The notes beneath the pieces were generated by a model that was not told where the DNA came from, searched no databases, and saw only the letters and a program-made list of their open reading frames with translations. Made by a program: the position numbers and the translations under genes. DNA of 64,000 nt, taken from Paramyrothecium sp. XJ0827 (Eukaryota > Ascomycota > Sordariomycetes > Hypocreales > Stachybotryaceae). The DNA lies in NCBI GenBank assembly GCA_020881915.1, contig JAJFPB010000013.1, positions 1 through 64,000 of the forward strand, written 5' to 3'. Positions 1-10,853 of the stretch are shown here, piece by piece; position 1 is the first letter of the stretch, and each line of letters opens with the position of its first letter.

Positions 1-340
1 ACCCGGTGGTTCGTAACGCAGGTACAGTGCAGCGGCTATATGACAGAGCTCGGAGGAATTTGGGGGCAACTTGGCGATCAATGGATCTTTGCGGAGCTCG
101 GCCTTTCCAAGCCAGTCCGAAGAGTCAAACGTCATGACTATTGTACCTTCCTGCCACTTGTTAGTGTCGGTAACAGGAACGCAATGTATGTAGAGAGATA
201 AGCCTCGGGGTCTTGGAGGGGGTTTCTACCTTGATGTCCTTCTTAGCCTTCCAGGTACCATCTGTACCGATCTCGACATGCTCGCTGCTTTTATTCATCA
301 CGGAAAGGTTGACGAAATCGGGGCTTGAATCAGTTCTGAC
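1..340 (-). CDS. Partial hypothetical protein, truncated by left edge
   Basis: Two coding blocks join across a probable 79 bp intron (229 down to 151, GTAGAA...GGCAG). Block one reads through NKSSEHVEIGTDGTWKAKK from a possible ATG at 298. Block two begins EGTIVMTFDSSDWLGKAE and runs off the window. The frame is also open and protein-like upstream of that ATG, back to about 350 (PDFVNLSVMNK), so the true start may lie in an earlier exon. The DGTWKAK stretch faintly recalls the segment that follows an SP-RING finger in fungal SUMO-ligase-like proteins, but no zinc ligands are visible here. I do not assign a function. Confidence 0.5.
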
Positions 341-371
341 CGGCCGGGAAAAATGAAAAGGTCTTTATATA

Positions 372-587
372 TCATTGACTATTGGGGTGAAGCACCCCGG
401 CACCTTTTTCACCAGAAATCAAGTGGAGAAACAATGAGAAGAAGACACGGCTAAATTCATTAGAGTCCAACCACGTCGTGAGGTTACTGGTTCTACGTGG
501 GGATCTTACTCTTCTCAACGGCTGCTGGTCCACTTTAGAAATTTTTACGTCACAATCTCTCACCGTAACCTCAGTGCGGTCTGTCAA
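372..587 (-). CDS. Possible upstream exon or small orphan ORF
   Basis: A 71-codon ATG-initiated frame lies just upstream of the left-edge gene on the same strand. The first 45 residues (MTDRTEVTVRDCDVKISK...) look coding, while the tail (GAGVLHPNSQ) looks like intron or UTR. I could not find a donor/acceptor pair that joins it in frame to the left-edge gene. It may be a first exon with an unresolved junction, or spurious. Confidence 0.2.
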   Translation of the reverse strand: MTDRTEVTVRDCDVKISKVDQQPLRRVRSPRRTSNLTTWLDSNEFSRVFFSLFLHLISGEKGAGVLHPNSQ

Positions 588-884
588 AAGTAGTACCTTG
601 TTCAGCTAGAGGAGTACCGGTACTTGCCGCCTAGGAAGAGCTTTCTAAGAATAAATAATGCAAGCCAATTTAATTAGTCGAGGGATGCACAAACGGAATC
701 ATCACCAATGACATCGCGTGAGAAGAGTTCATATATTTAGAACGCCCGAAGAATCATAATGATATATTTTTTCCCCTGTGATGTTTAAACATGCTGGGTC
801 CATTGCTCGCATGTTAAGACATGTTTCCTGCGGAAACAAATTGGCCACGTTATCCCTACGTCCAGTTCTTACCATAATCAAGCA
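588..884. other. Intergenic, no gene seen
   Basis: About 300 bp between divergent genes, with no supported ORF. It presumably holds the promoter of the large plus-strand gene that starts at 885. Confidence 0.4.
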
Positions 885-3800
885 ATGGCCTTGCCTGCTG
901 CTCGTCGTCGTCGTCAATCGGACCGACTAAGGAACATAGAACCACAGCACGATGGAGTGGTTACGGCCCGACGCACTCGGAAAGCTCCACAACCGTCACT
1001 GGTGACACAAGTATTGAAAACAACAAAAACTTCAAACGCGCCGAGGAAATTTTCCAAAGCTGACAAAATAGCGCCGGCAGGAGCAGCCAGGAGCTCCAGC
1101 CGGATCCAACAGGCTCCAGAAACAACAGAACCAGCAGCACAAGCTCTGCAGAACAATGAACCAGAATCACAAGCCCCACAGGCTCCGCAAACAACAGAAC
1201 CAGCAGCACAAGCTCTGCAGATCAATGAACCAGAATCACAAGCCCTACAAGCTCCAGAAACAACAGAACCAGCAGCACAAGCTCTGCAGAACAATGAACC
1301 AGAATCACAAGCCCTACAGGCAACAGAACCCACGGCACAAGGTCTACAGCCACAGGCATCGAGGGCCCGCTTTGGAGGGATGCCACGGGCGACAAGACAA
1401 AGGTTTCGAGACGTCATTACTAAAGGCAATTCTTTTGCCCATGGAGTCCACGAGGACAACCAAGCGGGAGAAACAAAGTCTCACCAACATAAACGGAAGC
1501 GGTCTGATCATCATGACACCAACTTGGTGAGTGATGAGACGAGCGACCATAAGATCAATGACAATGGAATGAGTGTAGACACGAATAAGAACGCGGCCAC
1601 CGTACGCGAGGAAGAGCCCGTCCCATTATCAGATGATTCCCGTTCGAACAAAAGACACAAGGGCGTCAATCTGCCCGTCAAAAATGAACTCCCTTCCCAT
1701 GAGGGAAAGCTCGAGCTCCATCGAGTAAAAGCTCGTTGGACCTTCCGCAAGGAAGACGAGAAAGAAGCGGCGAGACTGACCGAGATGTTCGCAGGCACAA
1801 CAATCTTCCAGGATAGGAAAGACGTAAGCGGAATGCTAGTGAGTTTATGTTACGAGCAGGCGGAATGTTTTTTCTTGCATGTCCTTCGTTTGGTTCTGCG
1901 AATGGAGGATCGGTCGAAAGTGGATGGCTTTGTCTTCAAACAACTTCCGACTGCCTTCCAAAATGTCCTTGACCCTTGTATGGCTACGTCCGAAAAGAGC
2001 CAGGAAAGAGTAGAGCGCATATAAGACTATTATCGAAGGAGATTTATTCTTCCATCAGCTTGGATTTAGATTCAAAAGACAGCTCTCAAAATCCTCGATG
2101 GCGCGAATACATCCGAATACGCATACTCTTGTATCAGGGGTTGAGACGCTCATCAGGACACGAGGGATTGAGAACGCTATAGTCTCATATGACGGGGCAA
2201 GCAAATTGCTGCCATTGACGGAGGATGAATTGGAGGCCGAACAGAACATTGAGGATCTTCTCATGACCATCAATGCGGATTGTCACGACACTGCAGCTGT
2301 AGACAAGTTTTTCTGCGGAAACAGAACACGACTGGTTCAAACGGTTACCGAGTTGGACCTATCCAGAGACCACAGGATATGGACCCTGACCCTGTTACAA
2401 ACCTATCTCAACGACATCGAGAGTGAGTTCTTGAGGCGCGAGGACGATGCAAAAAGGCAATTGAAGGAAATGATCGGAGTGAACACATACGATTCCTTCG
2501 AACAGCAGGAGAGTGCAAAGAGATTACTCTCGGAGGAGCCTGAGAGTAATGAATCTGAGAGTGATGGATCTGAGAGTGATGAATCTGAGAGTGAAACCGA
2601 CACCGGATTGACTGCGATAATCTCGCATATCCGCAAGGTTAAAGAAGATGAGAGGCAACTGTTAATTCGAGAGATCACCGACCTCAAAAAAGAAAACGCG
2701 GATATCAAAAAGGAAAATGCGGATATTAAAAAGGAAAACGCGGAAGGGAAGAAACTCCAAGAGACTCTGCAAAAGACAATTAAAGGAGTGGAAGAACAAC
2801 TTGAAGATGTCAACAAGCTGTACAGCACATCGAAAGAAAAGCTCAACCTTGCAACCCTGGCACAAAATAAATTGCAGGAAAGGCTCGATAACGAAGAGGC
2901 AATATCTCAAATAAAGCAAGAAGAAAAGTGTTCATACCTTCAACGGGAAATCACAACCTTGACAAACAAAATCACAACCTTGACAAACCAGCTCACGGAG
3001 AAAGAGCGCCAAATAGTGGAGCTCAAGCAACAGTGGATGCAGAGACAGGAGTTCGCGATAGTATACAGAAGGGTCTGGAAGTAGACCAGCGGGAAAACAA
3101 GAAATTGATCAGCGAGCTCTCCAAAGATTTAGGTCTGATACAGACGACTCTGGGGCAGCGGCAGCGGCAGCAGAGTCCAAGAGAAGACCAGAGAAACAAC
3201 GACTTCGATCAAGACATTTTGACGAGATTAGCTCAAATACAGGAAAGTCTGAAACAGGAGCAACAAAGCAGCAGCGACTTGAGAAGCGCGCTTTCGGCAA
3301 GCTTAGATCAGATGAAGACGATAGAACAGGAGCGAAAGCCCAACCTTCAGCAGGATATCTCAACCTCGAGGGAGGAGTCGGGGGCAGAAAAAATAGTTTG
3401 GGATGATATACAAAAGAGTCTGGAGGTGGACCAGCGGGAAAATAAGAAAATGATCAGCGAAATTTCCAACAGTTTAGGTCTGATACAGACGACCCTGGAG
3501 CAGGGGCAGCAGAGTCCAACAAGAGACCAGGAGAGTATCAACGACATAATCAAAGACCTTTTGACGAGAATAACTCAAATACAGAAGAGTCTGGAGTTGG
3601 AGCAGCAGGATCGTAATGACTTAAGAAGCGAGCTTTCAGGAATGAGAACTCATAATGACAAGTTACAGACCACAATCGGAAATCTGAATGCCAAACCTAG
3701 GGAAACTGGGCCAAGGAAGGAGGAAGCGGAGGGACAAGTCGAGATACAACTCTTAACGGAGTCGAACGCACAAGGAGCACTTGAAAACGAACGCTGGAGA

Positions 3801-6800
3801 GTCAAATATCTCCAGACTAATAATGATGAACTCAATACCAAGCTCAAAAGTGCCCAGGTGGAAATGGGGGTTCTTCAGAACCAGCTAACCACGGAAAATA
3901 AAGAAAAGGCCAAAGCTGTTGACCAAGAACGGATTCTGACGGATGAAAACAAAGAACTGAAAGATGTGATCCAGGAGGTCATTAATAGGTTGAGAGGATC
4001 TTACAAGGGCCACACGGTAGAACATTTTGCAGTCAACCAGCTATCCCCGGGTCCCATGATAAAGGACCTAGACTCTGAACTTCGCCATATCCACGCAATT
4101 CTAAACAGTCCCGATTTTACATCAGCCGAGGAGCTACATACTCGAGACGAAAGGATTGAGGCTTTGGAAACAAAGTTAGCAAAATTGAATCAGGATTCTA
4201 CGGAATTGACTCATCTTATCGATCGATGGGGCATAAATGGAGCACCTAGCGAAAGGGAAAATATCTTGAATCTAATGTCGCGAATCCGCGGCTATTGTGT
4301 TGAAATAAATGGAAAGAACGAAAAGTGGAACTCACCGCTGAAGGATCAATTGCCCAACCAGGCAGATGTCAGCTTCACTCCCAGGACTCCTGTATCTCCT
4401 GAGATGGGGCCAACATTGACCATGATTGATGAAATTACGCGGACCCAGATAGCGTCAAACGCAAATGAGGCACCTCAAACGGTCAAAGACCTCAAAACCC
4501 AAGGCCAATCCGAAAGGCGGGTTCTCGAACTCGAGGAAATGATAAAGACGCTTGAATGCAAGAAGTTGACTCTTGAGTCAGAGACGGAGGGGCTCAGGAC
4601 GGAAGTCCAAACTTCAAAGGCGACATTGCAGGATCAGATTGCCCACCTGCGCAACGTACATTGCAACTCCGTCCTGGAAATTTCCAGCTCGATCAAGCAG
4701 AAATTCAGTATCTCGAATACGCGCAGCCAGCCACTAGATACTACATCTTCCAACCTGACTATTGAGGAGATTGAGGAAGCTATCGAAGAAATGCTGTCCG
4801 AGATCGAAAGACGTACTATCCAACAGAAGGAGGAGCTTAAGAGACTGGGCTCAGAGGCCGCTACTTTTAGGGAGGAGGTAAAGACGTTGACAGTTCAGCT
4901 GGAGGCATGCGAGGGGCTTCGCATGGACTTGACGGGACGCCTGCAGTTGGGATCCGATGCTAAGGATGCTGACTTAAGTAACAAGGTGGACGATCTGTCA
5001 GGGTTAGCAAAAAAGATCCCGGACATTCGAAGCGACCTCGAGAAAATTCTCCAATCCATCTTCATACTTAAGCTCGATACAGATTTCACGGCATTGAAGA
5101 CAAATCAGCTGAGTGAAACCGAGACACTATTACCCGATCTCCGAAGTTGGACGATTGCGATTCAAGCCAAATACAAAGAGCAGGACCAACATTGTAGGAA
5201 CAGAGATAACGAGGTCACCCACTTAGAGGCGAAGGTGAAGAACCTAGAAAAGGATCTGCAAGCACAAACCCTCGCCAAGCCAAGGATTTATAGCTTCGGC
5301 AAGGTCAATCATCCAGGGCTGCAGGTAGACCATAAAATTCATTTCAAGGCCCCTGATGTTTCATCGCCCTCGGAAGATGCATTGGATATAGAATGGCGTC
5401 CTCTTGACAGTGAACTGTCCACAAAAGTATCAAGAACCAACGAGCCGGCTGCGGAATCTTCCCGTGGGGAAATGAACAGGGATAAATCTGAAATGCAGAC
5501 AGGTGCAACCTCACACATTCCCTTCGCGAATTTTGATTTTCGTCTTCCTTTTACCTCCACAACCGATACTGATTTCACAAGCAATTCCGACCCGCAATTG
5601 TCTCCCATGGAGCTGGATGGAGATGTAGGGAGTGACAACCAACTACCAACAACGGCTTCCCCGAGGCACCATTCTGGTATCTCAATGAAGATGGGGAGTT
5701 CAGGGCCGCCCATCGGCCACGCAAAACAAGCCGGGAACAGCATGTTTCAAACTTTCATGGCGGACAAATTGATGATGATGGACTCTTCGAGTGAGCAGGT
5801 AGATTCGAGTGAGCAGGTAGATGCATCACCGGACAGCAACGAGCCCACCGCACTGAAGTACAGCCAGGCTACCGGCTTCAACAGAATGGAAACACATCCT
5901 ATCAAATTTTCACTCTACCCTTTGGCAAATCCTGTTGCTAGGCATGCTCACACGCTGGGTATGCAACACGGCCCAGTCAAATTCAACAGCGCAAGTAGTC
6001 TCGGACTGCCATCGTCCCTGGAAGCGGTTGACGCGACCTCCGAAAACAAGAACAGGTTGGGGATACAAGCAGCTTCTGAATCTATTTCTGGTAAGATGGT
6101 GGACACGAATCATGTAGAGCCGCCAATAGGACCAAAGACACAGTATGATATGACCAGCTTGAAAAAGCTAAGGGAAGATACACTCAAGAACATAGGTCTT
6201 TCCAATCTTTCTAATGGCGGCGGAACAAATGACCATGCACAAGATGTGGCTGAGCCCCAAGTTCTATCCTCAGAATCACAGGTACAAAACCCGACACTGT
6301 CGCCGGGTCGTAACGCAGCGATTCGGTTGCCCCTGGCACCACGAACACGATTCAAAGACATCAGAAGACAGTCGGTTTATTTCACACCCTCCTCACCGCC
6401 TGAAAGGCATCAACGTGCTGATGTGTCACCAAGCATCGAACATCCCGTCTTTAGGTTCAAGCTGCCGAGAAATTCACTATCTGGAGGCTTGCAAAGTTCT
6501 ACTGAATTGCGACCCATCGGGACCAAGACACCGTTTTCCGTTCCCTGTGTTGAAACATCTCCTCTCGCCCCAAGAAAGAAACAGTCACCTCAGTTTGATG
6601 CCAAGTACGGTTTGACGCCTCCCCCAAGCCCCCCATTAACCGCCCGAACCCGAACTAGGCGACGTTCGACGTCCACGTCTGTCAGACTAGATACCACTGC
6701 CCCAAGACAATCACCTCACTCCAATGCAGGGTCCCGTTTGACACCTCTTACAAACACCTCCTTAACATCCCGCACCTTGCGAAGTTCGACCTCATCTACC

Positions 6801-7205
6801 AGTCGCCGGGTAGGCACTCAAACGCGGAATAAACGTTCGGAATTCATTTTCATCTATAAAAACCATGAACTTATAATCAAAGACATTGTCCAGAAGCCTG
6901 GGTGTCCAGTCGACGTGAAACTCGCTTGTAACGATGGTACAGAAAGGGTGGTCTATCTATATACACTTCTCGGTCTTGTGGAGAACGCCGAGGAGAATTT
7001 TAAGGCCCTTAAGTCATTCTATGAAACGAAGGGAGAGCCGATCCTCTCAGACTTTCTACCAGCGCCAATAGATTCAAAGGAGGGAGTATTCTTGGGGAAG
7101 GGGTACTGGCTTGCGAAGCTTGCGGGGGCTGAAGTATCCTATAAGAAGAACCGTAAGACACGAGTGGTGACGGCTGAGAAGGAGATGGATAGTTTAATTA
7201 GGTAA
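885..7205 (+). CDS. Giant coiled-coil protein of unknown function (about 2,060 aa)
   Basis: Three long open blocks form one gene. Block 1 (885-2009) has a basic N-terminus (ALPAARRRRQSDRLR), a Gln/Pro/Glu tandem repeat, and then a folded-looking segment around ARWTFRKEDEKEAARL. A 49 bp intron (2010-2058) joins it in phase 0 to block 2, which has SES-rich acidic repeats and KKENADIKKENA heptad-like repeats. Block 2 passes to the third frame in 2928-3084. One in-phase solution is an 89 bp intron 2928-3016 (GTGTTC...AATAG), but a frameshift is equally possible. Block 3 is about 1,100 residues of coiled coil with duplicated LEVDQRENKK units, then a Pro/Ser-rich tail with Arg/Ser-Thr patches and a compact conserved-looking C-terminus (FIFIYKNHELIIKDIVQKPG onward). 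The architecture fits a structural scaffold protein. I do not recognise the family. Confidence 0.7.
1111..1345 (+). repeat. 69 bp in-frame tandem repeat
   Basis: Three units of 69 bp plus a shortened fourth begin at about 1111, 1180, 1249 and 1318. Each encodes a 23-residue unit built around TTEPAAQALQNNEPESQA. The period is a multiple of three, so copy-number change keeps the frame of the large coiled-coil gene. Confidence 0.85.
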
Positions 7206-8178
7206 TGCTGCCGCAATACAGTGCTTTCTTTACCATTACGCTACGGATTATATTGTGCTCGCTGGGGAACAGGGAGGGCTACGCCCCACATAGTACTGAA
7301 GAAATTACGCTAAATTTTCAAATGCAATCTAGAAAGTGTTGGTGTGGCCTATACTTCAGATCATACTATTTTCCCCGATGTTTATTATGCCGGTATAGTA
7401 CTATACCTAGGTAGAAACTCTCTCTAAATAAGAAAGGCCCAAAATGTAGATTAATGTTTGTTACATTTGAAATTACCTCCTCCGAGTCCAAGAAACACAT
7501 ATTTAGCTACTATTGTGTGAATAATGATTTATTTGAACTTAGATCTAAATTTGAAGTACGTTTGAAGAATGCAAGTATATCAGGTAATGTACAGTACTAA
7601 GATGAAAAAAAGTTACGGCCTGTCCTGGAAACATGACTAAGCGCAACGGAGAAACTAATAATCCGCCAGAAAGGATGCCATGCTCTGCGGAAGCACATAC
7701 CATCGGCAACCGTGCACCAAGGAATGGGAGGAGACTGCCGCATCAGGCACCGAGAGATCCGTGACGTGCTTCTGCCAACATAAAACCACGTAGTTCTTAG
7801 AAGTTGGAACCACCTACCCTAGAGTCTAGAGTTCGTATACCCTTGGACAGACCGTCACAAAAAGGGGCCTTTGCGACGACTTGAAGGAGTCCTAAGGGCA
7901 TTTTCCGTCGTCGTACCTTGATCTCGTCCGCCCATGTTACCGTTCCTACCTTTGTGCCTAATGACTTCCAATCCATCGCACAGGGTTGGAAATGGTAGTT
8001 GCTTGCGCATTTCTTACACTTCATTGGTATGCTGGTGGCAAGGTGCGCTGTAGGCTGAATGCATTTGACCGAATCATCAGTTCTTGCTTATTTACGGGAT
8101 GTCTGGTCGAGTCGTTTCCGGCTAGCCCATATAAAGCTCGATCAGAGTTTCGAGATGGTTGCCAAATACCTAGGGCTA
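7206..8178. other. Intergenic, AT-rich, no gene seen
   Basis: This region follows the stop codon of the giant gene and runs to the end of the convergent BRCT-like gene. Only short unsupported ORFs occur. It probably contains both 3' UTRs. Confidence 0.4.
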
Positions 8179-8823
8179 TTAGCTAGTTTTGCAAACTTCT
8201 ATTTTTACTTTACTTGCCTCCTGCTTGCGTCCAAGGTTCCAAGCGTTTTCGAATTTTCCAAGGATCTCATTGTACCAGGCGTCTGTGTTGCGTGCTGTGG
8301 AAGGAGCAAGCTCATTGTAACGGGCGTCTGTGGTGCCTGCTGTGGAAGGAGCAAGCTTTTTCGACGACTTTTTCGACGACTTTTTCGACGACTTTTCCGA
8401 CGACTTTCTGACAACTGCGTTAGAAGTGGGTGATGTAGCTTGAACGTCAGCGGTCTCGGCAGGTCCGGCCGCCGACGTACTGGTACTACTTGTCTTCTCA
8501 GTATTATCTTCAGATATTACTAATTGGTCATTAAGTAGTAGTTTCTTAAGTAATTTTTTGTCCAAGTTCTGGTCTTTCTTTGCCAACCATTCCCTCAACC
8601 AGACAACTTGTTTCGCGCCATAGACTGATCGTTTGAAAATCTTAATGAAGTCTTTTGTAACAATGACATGAGTTGCATCGTCAAGTGAAGTAGCAGTGTT
8701 AATTCCAAAGTTGATCATGAAACTTTTTGCTGGTTTTGAAGGGTTGGCCACTTCGAATTCCTTAACGGGGCTCTTGGAGCGCTTTATATTCAGGAAAAGA
8801 AACCTAGGCTTGGAATCGCTCAT
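8179..8823 (-). CDS. Small BRCT-like protein with Lys/Ser tail
   Basis: A single-exon 214 aa frame from ATG at 8823. The N-terminal 90 residues have a BRCT-like pattern: a hydrophobic strand (RFLFLNIK), DDATHVIVTKDF, then a helix with a conserved-type Trp (VVWLREWLAKK). In BRCT domains this corresponds to the THxIV strand and the terminal W-x-x-x helix, which bind phosphopeptides in DNA-damage proteins. The second half is low complexity, with SSKK repeats in 8350-8400 and two diverged LAPSTA-NTDAxYNE units. A TATA-like run lies 45-55 bp upstream. The BRCT assignment is by pattern only and the protein could be an orphan. Confidence 0.5.
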   Translation of the reverse strand: MSDSKPRFLFLNIKRSKSPVKEFEVANPSKPAKSFMINFGINTATSLDDATHVIVTKDFIKIFKRSVYGAKQVVWLREWLAKKDQNLDKKLLKKLLLNDQLVISEDNTEKTSSTSTSAAGPAETADVQATSPTSNAVVRKSSEKSSKKSSKKSSKKLAPSTAGTTDARYNELAPSTARNTDAWYNEILGKFENAWNLGRKQEASKVKIEVCKTS

Positions 8824-8866
8824 GGTGCGCTGGGAAAGGGTGCGAAGGGATGAAGACCAGCGATTG

Positions 8867-8879
8867 TATTATATATACG
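8867..8879 (-). promoter_or_regulatory. TATA-like box of BRCT-like gene
   Basis: TATTATATATACG lies 45-55 bp upstream of the minus-strand ATG at 8823, a suitable core-promoter spacing. The call is positional only. Confidence 0.3.
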
Positions 8880-9775
8880 TACGAAGAGATGTGAAGGTCA
8901 ACGAATACTGGAAAAGATCGTGTGGAATATAGATGACTTGCCAAAAACGAAGTTAGACTATGACCTACAAATTTCTTACAGTACCATAAAAACTAACCGT
9001 AACATGTATAGAAATATCCCGGGTGCTGGCAGATTGCTATTGCAACACTGGGCTGCGCACCTAACTCTGAAGTTGGTCATTTTTATGCAGAGGGACCAGG
9101 TAATTTAGTAAAGAGGCTAAGTGCCAAGACTGGTAACTTGCAGTGGCCGGTATTGTCGTTAACTGCTAGTGCGGCAGAAGTACTGTAAAACACTTATGTA
9201 AAAGGAATACTCGCTTTGCTCATGAGCTACTGCACGATAGTTCAGAATTAACTCTCAAATCTATGAGCATGATAGAAACAGTTGAGACCCAGGGCCCGAT
9301 TTTCCTTACTGACTGGGCTCTCGTGCCAGCCACTCTGGGGTGCAGCAAGATATTGGACAAAAAAATAAAAACACCTTCGACTAATTATTTGTTTGCAGAA
9401 GGAAAAGAAAGGCATCGTAAAGCCAGTTCTACCATTACTCACGGTTCGTCGGATTAGGCTACCATGCCTTGAGCAACGGTCTCGCGTGTCTTTGTTACTA
9501 ACCTTAGGAAGAGGTCTGACTCCACGCTTTCCAACGTAAAGCAAACCCGTAATATTATAAAACCAGAAAACTTAGCATCCGTTCTTCAAAGACATCACTC
9601 TCATATGTGACACTGATCGCGATATCTAACTCGCTTCCATTCATAAGTTTCTCTTATCATCGTGACTCTATGGAGGGACAGAAATCGAAATACGAGCAAA
9701 AGATTTAGTGGCAACCCCGGGAACACCCGACTCCCTAAGTAGAGCAAAGTCCACTAACCTACTACCGCATACCCT
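8880..9775. other. Intergenic, no gene seen
   Basis: About 900 bp of AT-rich sequence with no ORF showing family features or consistent splice signals. Confidence 0.4.
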
Positions 9776-10557
9776 TCACGAGCAGTGAAAGTACAGGCTC
9801 AATTTCGAAAAGTCACAAACCTTGATAGAGCTAGGGTCGTCATAAGCAAAGGAGTAGGCATCAGGACAAACCTGCTTAAACCATGGGTTACTAGGAGGAC
9901 ATCGCTCCGGAACACTGAAATCGCCCGTGCAACAAAACTGGTCCGACTTGTAGAGTGCACAGTTGGATAGACATCCGTAGATTTCTCGAGACTTTCTGTG
10001 ATGTTGATTAATGCTCGACCATACCAGATTACTCACCGGACATATCATATCGCCCATTTCATCCCTGCCCAAGAAGGGTGGGACATCGCACGAGATAGTG
10101 GGGCAGGTCTCTTCAGAGGGAACGGCAGTCATACCCATAGAGAATCCGTCGACTTCCTACGTCAGCATGGAATGTCACTATCCGTGACAGCGGGTCACCA
10201 ACCAAGACTGAGGTTATACCACACCTCATCCAATTCAGCCGTCAGCTCAAAGAGTGTGCCATTGGTGGCAGACCGACCCCAGCATGTTGAGCTTGAGCAG
10301 CTACCTACGGCGCAGTCAGTTGCGCCTGTGGAGCAATACTGTCGTGGCCAGATCCTGCCGCTCCAAGGGCGGGGGAGAGGGGCCGTCGTAAACCTCGCAT
10401 ACGGCTCCAGAGCTAACCCGTTGGGTAAAGGGTCATCTATTGTTACCCCATTCACAATTTGGTCTCCCGTGATGGCAGGCCAGACTATCTGGCTACTACA
10501 ATTGTTGATCAGCTCGAAGGAGATGCTATTGAATGGGCTATAGATGTTGAGAGACAT
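9776..10557 (-). CDS. Thaumatin-like protein
   Basis: Three exons are readable: 10557-10203, 10152-10037 and 9991 to about 9776, joined by introns of 50 and 45 bp. Both introns would use AAG acceptors, which keep the frame exactly. The product (about 228 aa) shows the family order: FELINNCSSQIVWPAI near the N-terminus, a central VDGFSMGM, and a C-terminal CCTGDF...CPDAYSFAYDDPSS block, with many cysteines expected to form disulfides. Thaumatin-like proteins are secreted, and some have beta-glucanase or antifungal activity. No clear signal peptide is visible after the ATG at 10557, so an upstream exon may be missing from this model. The last residues after DDPSSI are uncertain because a further small intron is possible. 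Confidence 0.85.
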
Positions 10558-10853
10558 TTGAGTGTGCTTCGAGAGAAGAAGGAAGATAACACCAGGTGGG
10601 CTTTAGTAATATATACTTCTAGTAATATGTACTGGGGAGGGCGTGGTAATTCTCACTACTCTAGGAGGAGCTCGTATTTTTATGAAGCAATGGAACACGC
10701 TGCGCCAAATATCGACATTTTTTTTTTTTAGAATGCCGCTACTCCTCCCCTTGCCTTACCTGCGTAAAAACAAAAAATGGACCATAATATGGAAAGTGCA
10801 GTAGAAGAGTATTGCTAAATTAAATATCCCTTGCACAGGCACAGAATATGCTT
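10558..10853. other. Intergenic between convergent-direction minus genes
   Basis: Contains a TATA-like AGTATATATTACT about 55-60 bp upstream of the thaumatin-like ATG (minus strand, near 10610). No gene is seen. Confidence 0.3.

Noticed and set aside
914..1459. Minus-strand 181 aa cysteine/alanine-rich ORF
   Set aside because: It is the antisense shadow of the 69 bp repeat in the giant coiled-coil gene; composition follows the repeat.
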